DNA of 13,859 nucleotides from positions 1 through 13,859 of the forward strand of contig VFKY01000132.1 in NCBI GenBank assembly GCA_009885275.1. Direction: 5' to 3'. A program made the translations under genes and the position numbers. Under the pieces are notes generated by a model. It did not search any database. It had not been told where the DNA came from and saw only the letters and a program-made list of their open reading frames with translations. This document shows positions 6,344 through 13,180 of the stretch, one piece after another (position 1 is the first letter of the stretch; each line of letters begins with the position of its first letter). The stretch is from Verrucomicrobiota bacterium (GTDB taxonomy: Bacteria > Verrucomicrobiota > Verrucomicrobiia > Verrucomicrobiales > Verrucomicrobiaceae).

Positions 6344-7444
6344 TTACTTCGCTGTGTCACCGCCCGCTACAGCCACGCCTGCATCCTCAGGAGGTAGGAA
6401 GGCTTTGAAACGATTTTTGTCGATCGCTTTCATATAAGCTTCCATCGGGGTGATGTATCCATCGCGCAATTTTGTCCAGATGGCCTCATCCATGAATTGC
6501 ATGCCCTGAGCCTTACCGCCAATGATGACGTCATAGAGCTTCTGGGTCGCACCTTCACGAATAATGGCTCCGACTGCAGGAGTTGAAACCATGATTTCGT
6601 TTACAGCGGCACGACCTTTACCGTCGGATTTTTTGACGAGTAATTGTGCAACCACTCCGCGCAGAGAAGCGGCTAACATGGTGCGCACTTGCGATTGTTG
6701 ATCTGCTGGAAAGACGTCGACAATACGATCGCAGGTTTTACGGGCATTGTTTGTGTGGAGCGTGCCGAATACAAGAAGGCCGGTTTCTGCAGCGGTGAGT
6801 GCCAGTGAAATAGTTTCATGATCCCGCATTTCCCGGACGAGGACGATGTCCGCGTCTTCACGGAGTGCTGCGCGCAGACCGTCTGAGAACGTGGGGGTTT
6901 GAATGGGAACTTCGCGTTGGGTGATGATACTGCGCTTGTTGCGATGGACGAACTCGATCGGCTCTTCGATGGTGATGATGTGCCGGTTGAAGTTGGTATT
7001 AATATAATCGATTAAGGCCGCAAGCGTGGTTGATTTTCCTGAACCTGTGGGCCCCGTAACCAGAACAAGACCACTACGCATGTGTCCAAACTCCTTGATG
7101 ATAGGTGGAACACCGAGTTGCTCCAGTGTGGCTATCTTGGTGGGAATAATACGAAAAACGGCGCCGTACCCACTGATTTGTCGCAAGTAATTGCAGCGGA
7201 AACGGGAATCGATATCCATCTCATAAGCAAAGTCGAGATCGCCTTTTTCACGATAACGTTCCCATGCTCGTGGTTCGCATATCTCCCGCATCATGGTTTC
7301 CATGACCGACTCCGTGAGAATCTCCTCAGAGATGGGTTTGATGCTGCCGTGTACCCGGACTTTGGGCGGTTGACCTTGAGTGAGGTGAAGATCCGAACCA
7401 CCGGCTTCGATAAGCTTCTGAAAATAACCGTCGATGATGGGCAT
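6344..7444 (-). CDS. pilT: PilT-family type IV pilus retraction ATPase, divergent paralogue
   Basis: A 366-residue hexameric secretion/retraction ATPase of the PilT family, expected at the cytoplasmic base of type IV pili. Visible parts: N-terminal PAS-like domain with GGSDLHLTQGQPP (15-27), Walker A GPTGSGKST (131-139), Asp-box IEEPIEFVH (159-167), Walker B region ALREDADIVLVREMRD (193-208), the His-box region TGLLVFGTLHT (221-231), and a C-terminal GMQFMDEAI plus an ITPMEAYMKAI region. Two positions differ from textbook PilT: Arg204 where VGEMRD has Gly, and Leu223 where TGHLVFGTLHT has His. His230 is kept. A 13-residue Gly/Ala/Val-rich tail follows the last helix. It lies 33 bases downstream of the other pilT, probably in one operon, and overlaps the alternative GTG start of ogt. 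It may be a PilT2/PilU-like accessory motor. Confidence 0.9.
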   Translation of the reverse strand: MPIIDGYFQKLIEAGGSDLHLTQGQPPKVRVHGSIKPISEEILTESVMETMMREICEPRAWERYREKGDLDFAYEMDIDSRFRCNYLRQISGYGAVFRIIPTKIATLEQLGVPPIIKEFGHMRSGLVLVTGPTGSGKSTTLAALIDYINTNFNRHIITIEEPIEFVHRNKRSIITQREVPIQTPTFSDGLRAALREDADIVLVREMRDHETISLALTAAETGLLVFGTLHTNNARKTCDRIVDVFPADQQSQVRTMLAASLRGVVAQLLVKKSDGKGRAAVNEIMVSTPAVGAIIREGATQKLYDVIIGGKAQGMQFMDEAIWTKLRDGYITPMEAYMKAIDKNRFKAFLPPEDAGVAVAGGDTAK

Positions 7445-7477
7445 GAGAAAAGTTCTTTAGTAAGTTCTAGGGGTGCT

Positions 7478-8572
7478 TCAGGATTCGAGAAACTTTTTCA
7501 TGCTCACCTTGTCTTCTGAGCGGGAGTAGCATTCCTCTTTGGTGATGATTCCAGTGGTGTAAAGGGATTGGAGTGAGTCATCCATGGTGATCATGCCAAC
7601 GGCTTTACCGGTCTGCATGATCCCAGGAAGCATGAAAGTTTTTCCTTCGCGGATACAGTTGGAAATAGCCGGAGTATTGACGAGCAGCTCCATAGCCATA
7701 ATGCGGCCTTGACCATCCTTACGAGGAATGAGCTGTTGGGAAACAATGCCCCGGAGAGATTCGCTCACCATGATGCGGATCTGGTCTCGCTGATCACTTG
7801 GAAAGACATCGAGCACCCGATCAAGTGTTCTGGGAGCATTGCCGGTATGAAGTGTACCCAGCACTAAGTGACCCGTTTCTGCGGCGGTAATGGCGAGCGA
7901 GATCGTTTCCAAATCGCGCATTTCACCGACCATGATGACATCAGGATCTTCACGAAGAGCTCCACGCAGAGCTGCGGCAAAGGATTGGGTGTGAGAGCCT
8001 ACTTCACGCTGATTAATGTGACAGCCCTTGGCTTTAAAAACAAATTCGATAGGGTCTTCCAGTGTGATGATGTGGTCATCACGATCGTTATTAATTTCTT
8101 CTACGAGCGCAGCCAGAGTAGTTGATTTCCCCGATCCGGTGGCTCCGGTTACTAAGACGAGACCGTTTTGAAATCGCGTTAAGGTGCGACAGGTTTCTGG
8201 GAGTTTTAACTCTTTGAGCGTGCGAATGTTCGCACTGATGACACGAAAGACCATGTCGATCCCAAGTCTTTGTTGAACAACGGAACAACGGAAACGACCA
8301 AAGTCAGGGGAGTAGGCAAAGTCCACGTCACCGCGTTTTTCAAGAATCCCGATATGCTTTTCGCCAAGAAATTGGTAGGAGAGTCGCCGTGTGTCTTCTT
8401 GTGTTAAGAGGGCGGCATTTTCCCAGATAGGTTGTAGATTGCCGTATCGGCGCCACATGGGTGGAGAACCTGCGGCAAGGTGAAGATCTGAACAATCGTA
8501 TTGTTGGGCAAGCTGCAGGTATGCATCTACCGATGGGAGTGCCGCTACTAGAGGAGTTTCTGAGGTGCTCAT
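7478..8572 (-). CDS. pilT: PilT-family type IV pilus retraction ATPase
   Basis: A 364-residue PilT ATPase with all motor motifs. These are CSDLHLAAGSPP (27-38), Walker A GATGSGKST (143-151, Ala replacing the usual Pro), Asp-box LEDPIEFV (171-178), Walker B region ALREDPDVIMVGEMRD (205-220), His box TGHLVLGTLHT (233-243), and the C-terminal GMITMDDSLQSLY and ITKEEC. PilT hexamers hydrolyse ATP to depolymerise the pilus, driving twitching motility and surface pulling. The start ATG (8570-8572) overlaps the stop of the YqjK-like gene as ATGA, which implies translational coupling; there is no Shine-Dalgarno. Because its motifs are canonical, this copy is the better candidate for the main retraction motor. 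No pilin or assembly genes are in the window, so whether the pilus is complete cannot be judged here. Confidence 0.93.
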   Translation of the reverse strand: MSTSETPLVAALPSVDAYLQLAQQYDCSDLHLAAGSPPMWRRYGNLQPIWENAALLTQEDTRRLSYQFLGEKHIGILEKRGDVDFAYSPDFGRFRCSVVQQRLGIDMVFRVISANIRTLKELKLPETCRTLTRFQNGLVLVTGATGSGKSTTLAALVEEINNDRDDHIITLEDPIEFVFKAKGCHINQREVGSHTQSFAAALRGALREDPDVIMVGEMRDLETISLAITAAETGHLVLGTLHTGNAPRTLDRVLDVFPSDQRDQIRIMVSESLRGIVSQQLIPRKDGQGRIMAMELLVNTPAISNCIREGKTFMLPGIMQTGKAVGMITMDDSLQSLYTTGIITKEECYSRSEDKVSMKKFLES

Positions 8573-8970
8573 TCGGGGCGTTCTGGCTTGGGAGGTGACT
8601 GAAATTTTGAAAGCTGTTGTAACACTAAAGGTGCGAGCTGCTGAGTGGCAAGGCTAAGCAGGGGATCACGGGCGACATTCCACAAACTGGAAATAAGCGC
8701 ATGGGTTAGAGTGCGTTTTTTAGCGGGTTTTGTTTCCGTGTCACGATTATTTTTTCGTGAAGAGAAAATCCAGCGCGTTCCGGCGACGCCAGCAAGGAGC
8801 GCAGAGGTGAGATAGGCCGCTTTATATTTTTCAATACTGTGAATGATGAGGTTGCGGGGGCGCCAGTCTTCTCGAAGGCGAGAGATTTCGGCACCCATTT
8901 CTGTGCGCGCTTCCGCAAGTGTCAGAAGGGCCTGCCGTTTCAATTTTTCTCTGTCGGACGTGTCAGCCAT
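8569..8970 (-). CDS. YqjK-like small membrane protein
   Basis: A 133-residue protein. It has a charged, Arg/Glu-rich N-terminal helix (REKLKRQALLTLAEARTEMGAEISRLREDW, about 7-36, given here as one helix), a single hydrophobic segment (about 53-69), a basic linker (71-86) and a C-terminal helix ending in a Pro-rich tail. The layout, and its place after YqjD-like and YqjE-like genes, recall YqjK of enterobacteria, though sequence likeness is low. Function is unknown; it is probably an inner-membrane protein. The start at 8970 overlaps the preceding gene by 31 bases, and its stop overlaps the following pilT start, so it is locked into the operon. A somewhat later start cannot be excluded. Confidence 0.7.
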   Translation of the reverse strand: MADTSDREKLKRQALLTLAEARTEMGAEISRLREDWRPRNLIIHSIEKYKAAYLTSALLAGVAGTRWIFSSRKNNRDTETKPAKKRTLTHALISSLWNVARDPLLSLATQQLAPLVLQQLSKFQSPPKPERPE

Positions 8971-9350
8971 GCGCGGTCTTTTTTAAATTCATTCACGGTG
9001 TCAGAGAACCATTGCACTGAGGAGAGGTGATTCTTAATTGCAAAAATCAAGGCAATTGCCGCCAGAACATTCGCACCACCAAGGATAAAAGTTGATGTGT
9101 ACCAGTGACAATTCAGCAAGTTCATAAGCACGTTGACTAGACCCGCCATCAATAGAAACCAACCCGTACAAGTTGCAATTGTGGCGATAATAGCCAAGGC
9201 AATGGCTTTTCCAATGTGATTGGCTGCTTCTTGAGCTTCGAGTGATAAAATAACTCCGCGAGCATCGAGATAGCGACACACAGAGGATTTTAAACCTATG
9301 GGTTCCGCTTCGGGTCTGCTTGATCCAGACTCTGATGGCGATTTATCCAT
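8940..9350 (-). CDS. YqjE-like phage-holin-superfamily membrane protein (PF07332 type)
   Basis: A 136-residue inner-membrane protein. A polar N-terminus (1-20) is followed by an amphipathic segment with the family-like LSLEAQEAANHIGKAIALA (36-54). Two membrane helices follow, about 49-78 and 86-106, then a C-terminal FSDTVNEFKKDRAWL (115-129), the usual ending of this family. Despite the holin name, chromosomal YqjE proteins are not known lysis proteins; their role is unclear and they are usually found with YqjD and YqjK. Here it lies 18 bases after the YqjD-like gene and overlaps the YqjK-like gene by 31 bases, so the trio is probably translated together. Confidence 0.8.
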   Translation of the reverse strand: MDKSPSESGSSRPEAEPIGLKSSVCRYLDARGVILSLEAQEAANHIGKAIALAIIATIATCTGWFLLMAGLVNVLMNLLNCHWYTSTFILGGANVLAAIALIFAIKNHLSSVQWFSDTVNEFKKDRAWLTRPTEKN

Positions 9351-9368
9351 GCTTTTTTCTGAACGATT

Positions 9369-9719
9369 TTACCGTTTTAGGATGGCGCCTACGATGAAGC
9401 CAATACCGAATGCGGCTAAAAGCGCTTTGAGGGGTTTCTCGCGAGCGTAGTTTTCAGCTTCCGTAGCAAAATCTTTCGCTTTTGAGCTCGCACTTGTCCA
9501 GCGTTCGTCAGCGTATCCTCTGAATTCAGAGGCCTTGTCTTCAGCAGCCTCGCGAAAATGTTGAGCACTGTTTTTGGCTGCTTCACTGAGAGATTTCGCT
9601 TTTGCAGTAGCTGCGTTACGAATGTCTTCCGCTGCTTTTTTTGCGCTGGCTTTGGCAATGGCGATGGAATCATCCGTTGACGAAATGCCTTCAAAATTAT
9701 CTTTAGTATTTTCGCTCAT
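9369..9719 (-). CDS. ElaB/YqjD/DUF883-like membrane-anchored protein
   Basis: A 116-residue protein made of an Ala/Lys/Glu-rich amphipathic helical rod (about 18-90, with heptad-like AKAKSLSEAAKNSAQ repeats) and a C-terminal membrane helix (97-113) entered by ENYAREKPLKALLAAFGIGF. This tail is the hallmark of the ElaB/YqjD (DUF883) family. In Escherichia coli YqjD is a C-tail-anchored protein that binds ribosomes in stationary phase; a similar stress role is plausible here but inferred. It is the first gene of the minus-strand cluster, with the promoter expected in 9720-9880. No Shine-Dalgarno is visible before the ATG. Confidence 0.85.
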   Translation of the reverse strand: MSENTKDNFEGISSTDDSIAIAKASAKKAAEDIRNAATAKAKSLSEAAKNSAQHFREAAEDKASEFRGYADERWTSASSKAKDFATEAENYAREKPLKALLAAFGIGFIVGAILKR

Positions 9720-9750
9720 AGAATAGGGGGGTTAGCAGTTGAACTTTCTG

Positions 9751-9782
9751 TAATTGAAAACAACAGTAATTTGTTGAATTAG
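9751..9782. promoter_or_regulatory. AT-rich inverted repeat in the divergent yqjD-like/asnB gap
   Basis: In the 161-base gap between divergent genes (9720-9880), CAACA and TGTTG form a stem around GTAATT near 9761-9776. TAATT and AATTA flank it, leaving about five unpaired bases on the left side. It is AT-rich and could be an operator or simply promoter DNA. I found no convincing -35/-10 pair; a CATAAT at 9854-9859 is a possible -10 for asnB. Confidence 0.25.
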
Positions 9783-9880
9783 CGAGAAAAAAATCAAGCT
9801 ATCCCGAGACATCTCGATTTCATCTTTCCGTTTGTTCTTGGAATGGCAGCAGCCATAATGCTCTTTTTTATTATTAAGGT

Positions 9881-11812
9881 ATGTGTGGTATTTACGGATT
9901 TACCGGATTCAAAGAGGACGGCTTGCTCGAACGCATGGGGCGGGTGATTTTGCACCGTGGTCCAGATGGTCAGGGACGGTTTGAATCTACCGATGGGGCG
10001 CCATTTAGCATGGGCATGCAACGCCTCTCGATCATTGATCTTGAAGGTGGAGGCCAACCGGTTTTCAATGAAGATGAATCCATTGTCGTTTGCTACAATG
10101 GTGAGACTTATAACTATTTAGAGTTGCGTGAGGATCTCATTGCAAAAGGTCACGTTTTTAAAACACATAGTGACACGGAGTGCTTGGTGCATGGATACGA
10201 AGAGTGGGGCATTGAAGGATTGCTTTCGCGTTTGAATGGCATGTTCGCTTTTTGTCTTTATGATTCACACCGTAGGGAGTTCTTCATTTCACGGGATCGA
10301 TGCGGTCAGAAACCTCTTTATTATCATCAGTCCAATGGGAAATTTCTTTTTGGCAGTGAGGTTAAAAGCCTTCTGCAAAGTCAATACGTCACGGCAGAGC
10401 CGAACATAGCAGCGATTGATCCGTTCCTCACCCTGAGAAATGTGCCAGAACCGCAAACCATGTTCAAGGGCATCTACACATTGCCGGTGAGTCATTATCT
10501 GCATTATAAAATCAGTGACGCTACCCTTCGTGTGACCCGTTATTGGGAGGTGCCGCTGTTGAATGCTGGAACCGCGACCTATAAAACGGAACCAGAATAT
10601 TTTGAGGAATTAGAAGAGCTATTCAATGATTCTGTGCGCCTCTGTATGCGGAGTGACGTGCCGGTAGGTGCTTATCTGAGCGCAGGCGTTGATTCTTCGC
10701 TCACCGTGGCGGCAATGACCAAGCATTCAAGCAATATCAATACCTACTGTGTTGGTTTTAATTCGCCCGTCGATGAGACGCCTGCTGCCCGGGAAACTGC
10801 CAAATTTCTGGGTACGAATCACCATGAAATTATCTGTCAGCCAGAGGATTTCGAACTTTTACCCAAGATCATTTGGCACATGGATCGTCCTGTGGGTGAT
10901 GCCTTGCTTATTGCATTTTATAAACTGGCTCAGGGCGCGAGCAAGGATCTCAAGGTTGTGCTAGGCGGGGAAGGAGCAGATGAAGCTTTTGCGGGTTACT
11001 CTTTTCAAAAGGTAATTTGTCAGGTAGAAAATATGCAACGTAAAATACCCGGAGTCACTCGGGTTGCCGCCCCAATTTTTCAGGCTACTCCGGCTGCACT
11101 ACTAAATAAGTTTTTCTCTTTTCCTGCGGATTTAGGCAGTCAGGGAAAAAAGCGGATAGTGAATTTTCTCAAGCATTATACGCGTCGTGATCTTAATCAT
11201 AATTTTAATGCATTACGCACACTTTGGTCGCAAGACGAGCGGTATGATGTTTATACGGATAAGTTCAAACATCTCGCGTCAGAGGATTGGATGGCCTATG
11301 AGAAGGAGAAGGACAAATCAGGTCCTTTTTTAGATCGGCTATTGAAATTGCAATACGATGAATGGCTTCAAGATTGGGCTTTGATTCGGCAGGATAAAAA
11401 CACCATGGCGCACAGCCTGGAGTATCGCCTTCCTTTTCTTGATCACCGACTTATTGAGCTGGCCTTTAAGATGCCAGCGCATCTTAAAATTAATGGTAAG
11501 ACTGATAAGTATATTGAGCGTAAACTCGCGGACAAAGTTTTTCCGCGGCACATTGCCCGGAGAGCCAAGATTCCATTTTACTTACCTGTGGAATATTTTC
11601 TTGATAAACCCCAGTTCAAAAAACTCGTTGCGGACACACTTAACGAGGATGCCGTAAAGAAGCGCGGCTATTTTGAACCTAAAAAGGTTTCAGCGCTGAT
11701 TGAAAAGATGAATCGCACGCGTGAGTTTGTTTTTTGTAAACAAGTGGTCTCGTTGGTGGTTTTGGAGTTGTGGCATCAGGTCTTTATTGATCGGAGTATT
11801 CGTTTTGACTGA
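9881..11812 (+). CDS. asnB: Asparagine synthase (glutamine-hydrolysing) homologue
   Basis: A 643-residue two-domain amidotransferase. The N-terminal class II glutaminase domain (about 1-215) keeps the nucleophile Cys2 (MCGIYGF, which fixes the start at 9881), RGPDG (26-30), MQRLSI (46-51), NGETYNYLELR (73-83) and SDTE (97-100). The synthetase domain has the ATP PP-loop at SAGVDSS (267-273; usual SGGxDSS, so Gly268 is Ala) and GGEGADEAFAGY (362-373; usual SGEGADELFGGY). It uses glutamine and ATP to amidate a carboxylate: aspartate in true AsnB, a sugar or other acid in some polysaccharide-locus relatives. With an SAF oxidoreductase and an FAD protein downstream, the second option is open. AAGG lies only one base before the ATG, an unusually tight spacing. 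It is divergent from the yqjD-like gene. Confidence 0.93.
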   Translation: MCGIYGFTGFKEDGLLERMGRVILHRGPDGQGRFESTDGAPFSMGMQRLSIIDLEGGGQPVFNEDESIVVCYNGETYNYLELREDLIAKGHVFKTHSDTECLVHGYEEWGIEGLLSRLNGMFAFCLYDSHRREFFISRDRCGQKPLYYHQSNGKFLFGSEVKSLLQSQYVTAEPNIAAIDPFLTLRNVPEPQTMFKGIYTLPVSHYLHYKISDATLRVTRYWEVPLLNAGTATYKTEPEYFEELEELFNDSVRLCMRSDVPVGAYLSAGVDSSLTVAAMTKHSSNINTYCVGFNSPVDETPAARETAKFLGTNHHEIICQPEDFELLPKIIWHMDRPVGDALLIAFYKLAQGASKDLKVVLGGEGADEAFAGYSFQKVICQVENMQRKIPGVTRVAAPIFQATPAALLNKFFSFPADLGSQGKKRIVNFLKHYTRRDLNHNFNALRTLWSQDERYDVYTDKFKHLASEDWMAYEKEKDKSGPFLDRLLKLQYDEWLQDWALIRQDKNTMAHSLEYRLPFLDHRLIELAFKMPAHLKINGKTDKYIERKLADKVFPRHIARRAKIPFYLPVEYFLDKPQFKKLVADTLNEDAVKKRGYFEPKKVSALIEKMNRTREFVFCKQVVSLVVLELWHQVFIDRSIRFD

Positions 11813-11847
11813 GTTGCCTGAGCGAGAGCGGCTTGAAAGCGAAGTGT

Positions 11848-11876
11848 TTGACACATACTTGATCAAGTGTTGATTG
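11848..11876 (+). promoter_or_regulatory. Candidate promoter with a palindrome in the spacer
   Basis: A perfect TTGACA lies at 11848-11853. Seventeen bases later is TGATTG (11871-11876), a poor -10. The spacer contains the perfect 12-bp palindrome ACTTGATCAAGT (11857-11868). AAGTGTT occurs both before (11842-11848) and overlapping the end of the palindrome (11865-11871). The layout fits a repressor-controlled promoter for the oxidoreductase starting at 11888, but the weak -10 and very short leader leave it uncertain. Confidence 0.35.
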
Positions 11877-11887
11877 AAATAATCACT

Positions 11888-13135
11888 ATGTTGCAAGAAC
11901 TTAAACAAAGGGAAAAAGAAGGAAACTTCATCAATGTCGGCTTAATCGGCCTGGGAACGATGGGGAAAGGCATTGCTTATCAGATAGGGCTTACGCCGGG
12001 CATGCGACTTTCCTTTGTCGCCGATCAGGACATCAAAGCAGCAGAGGCGGGGGCGAAGCTTTACGGTAAGCCGACCCATGTTACTGCCGATAGCATGAGT
12101 GCACTGCGTGATGAGAAGCTAAAATGCGATGTCTTTGTCGAAGCAACCAATTCTATTATTGCCGCTTACGATTATTGTGTGGCGGCTATTGAGCGTAAAG
12201 CTCATTGCGTGCTCATGAATGCTGAGGTTGATGCTATCCTTGGCTTTTCATTGCGGGATGCAGCAAAAAAACAAGGGGTGATCGTGACCAGCGATGCTGG
12301 TGATCAACATGGTGTGCTTTCACGTATGATGGAGGAGATTGAAATGTGGGGGTTTGAGATTGTTCAAGCGGGCAATATGAAAGGCTTCCTTGATCGTCAT
12401 CAGACATTGGAGGGCATCGAGCCCATCGCTAAAAAGCTGGGATTGAGTACGGTGCAGTGCTTGGCATATACGGATGGATCCAAGCTTAACATTGAGATGT
12501 CCATTATAGCGAATGAGCACGGGCTGACCCCACTTGTGCCGGGTATGGAGGGCCCACGTGCTGAGAAAATGCAGGACGTGGTCAACCTTTTTGATTTTGA
12601 TAAATATAAGGGGCAAGGCCGTGTGGACTATGTGCTGGGAGCTAAAGAGCATGGCGGTGGCGTATACGTTGTCGCTAAATCCGAGAGCGCTTTTCAGCAG
12701 GGATACATGAATTATTACAAAGTGACGAATAAGCATCCCTACTACGTTTTTCTCCGTCCTTATCATCTCTGTCATTTGGAAACACCGCGTGCGGTGGCGT
12801 TGGCTGCCATGTATAGTAAGGCGGTTTGTACCATGCGCGCGGGACGCGTTACGGACTGTTATGCTTATGCGAAAAAGGATATGATTGCTGGAACTCGAGT
12901 GGAGCATGCCATTGGCAGCAACGAGGTCTACGGGCTCATTGAGGAAGCGAAACTTGCGGATGCTGCTAATCGTATGCCGCAGGGTGTTCTTGATGTTGAG
13001 GGCACCCCTGATTGCCCTGTTTTCAAGCGTGCAGTAAAGAAGGATCAAGCGCTGACTTGGGATGATTTTGATATGCCAGATTCACGTATGGTTGAATTAT
13101 GGGGGAAACAAAAGTCTATTTTGGGGTTGAAATAG
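11888..13135 (+). CDS. NAD(P)-dependent oxidoreductase, Rossmann + SAF type (DRL-like superfamily)
   Basis: A 415-residue cytosolic dehydrogenase-like protein. It has an NAD(P)-binding Rossmann domain with GLIGLGTMG (18-26), a DVFVEATNS (81-89) strand-helix, then a catalytic-type middle region with TSDAGDQHG (134-142), GNMKGFLD (162-169) and YTDGSKLNIEMSIIANEHGL (194-213). A C-terminal SAF-like domain covers about 320-371. The superfamily resembles homoserine dehydrogenase and includes DRL, the DXR-like enzyme described in Brucella that makes methylerythritol phosphate; many relatives are uncharacterised and occur in sugar or polysaccharide loci. The reaction here is unknown. I choose ATG 11888 (MLQELKQREKEGN fits the family start) over GTG 11867, which lies in a palindrome. 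It lies 75 bases after asnB and 45 bases before the FAD protein gene. Confidence 0.82.
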   Translation: MLQELKQREKEGNFINVGLIGLGTMGKGIAYQIGLTPGMRLSFVADQDIKAAEAGAKLYGKPTHVTADSMSALRDEKLKCDVFVEATNSIIAAYDYCVAAIERKAHCVLMNAEVDAILGFSLRDAAKKQGVIVTSDAGDQHGVLSRMMEEIEMWGFEIVQAGNMKGFLDRHQTLEGIEPIAKKLGLSTVQCLAYTDGSKLNIEMSIIANEHGLTPLVPGMEGPRAEKMQDVVNLFDFDKYKGQGRVDYVLGAKEHGGGVYVVAKSESAFQQGYMNYYKVTNKHPYYVFLRPYHLCHLETPRAVALAAMYSKAVCTMRAGRVTDCYAYAKKDMIAGTRVEHAIGSNEVYGLIEEAKLADAANRMPQGVLDVEGTPDCPVFKRAVKKDQALTWDDFDMPDSRMVELWGKQKSILGLK

Positions 13136-13180
13136 CGCTTCTTGCCATCCTATCAGAAGGGGAGAAAGTTAGGTGCCTCC

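Noticed and set aside
6313..6360. GTG start adding 16 residues to ogt
   Set aside because: The added residues are not family-like and would overlap the pilT-like gene; ATG 6312 aligns with the usual Ogt N-terminus.
7082..7519. 145-codon open frame on the + strand
   Set aside because: It is antisense to the two pilT genes and spans their junction. Both pilT products are well conserved and this frame shows no motif.
8940..9350. Holin-like protein as evidence for a prophage
   Set aside because: The protein belongs to the chromosomal YqjE branch of the holin superfamily and sits with YqjD-like and YqjK-like genes; no endolysin, integrase or structural phage gene is present.
12320..13048. 242-codon open frame on the minus strand
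   Set aside because: It lies wholly inside the SAF oxidoreductase gene, whose + strand product has clear family motifs. The antisense product has no recognisable domain and looks like a codon-bias shadow.
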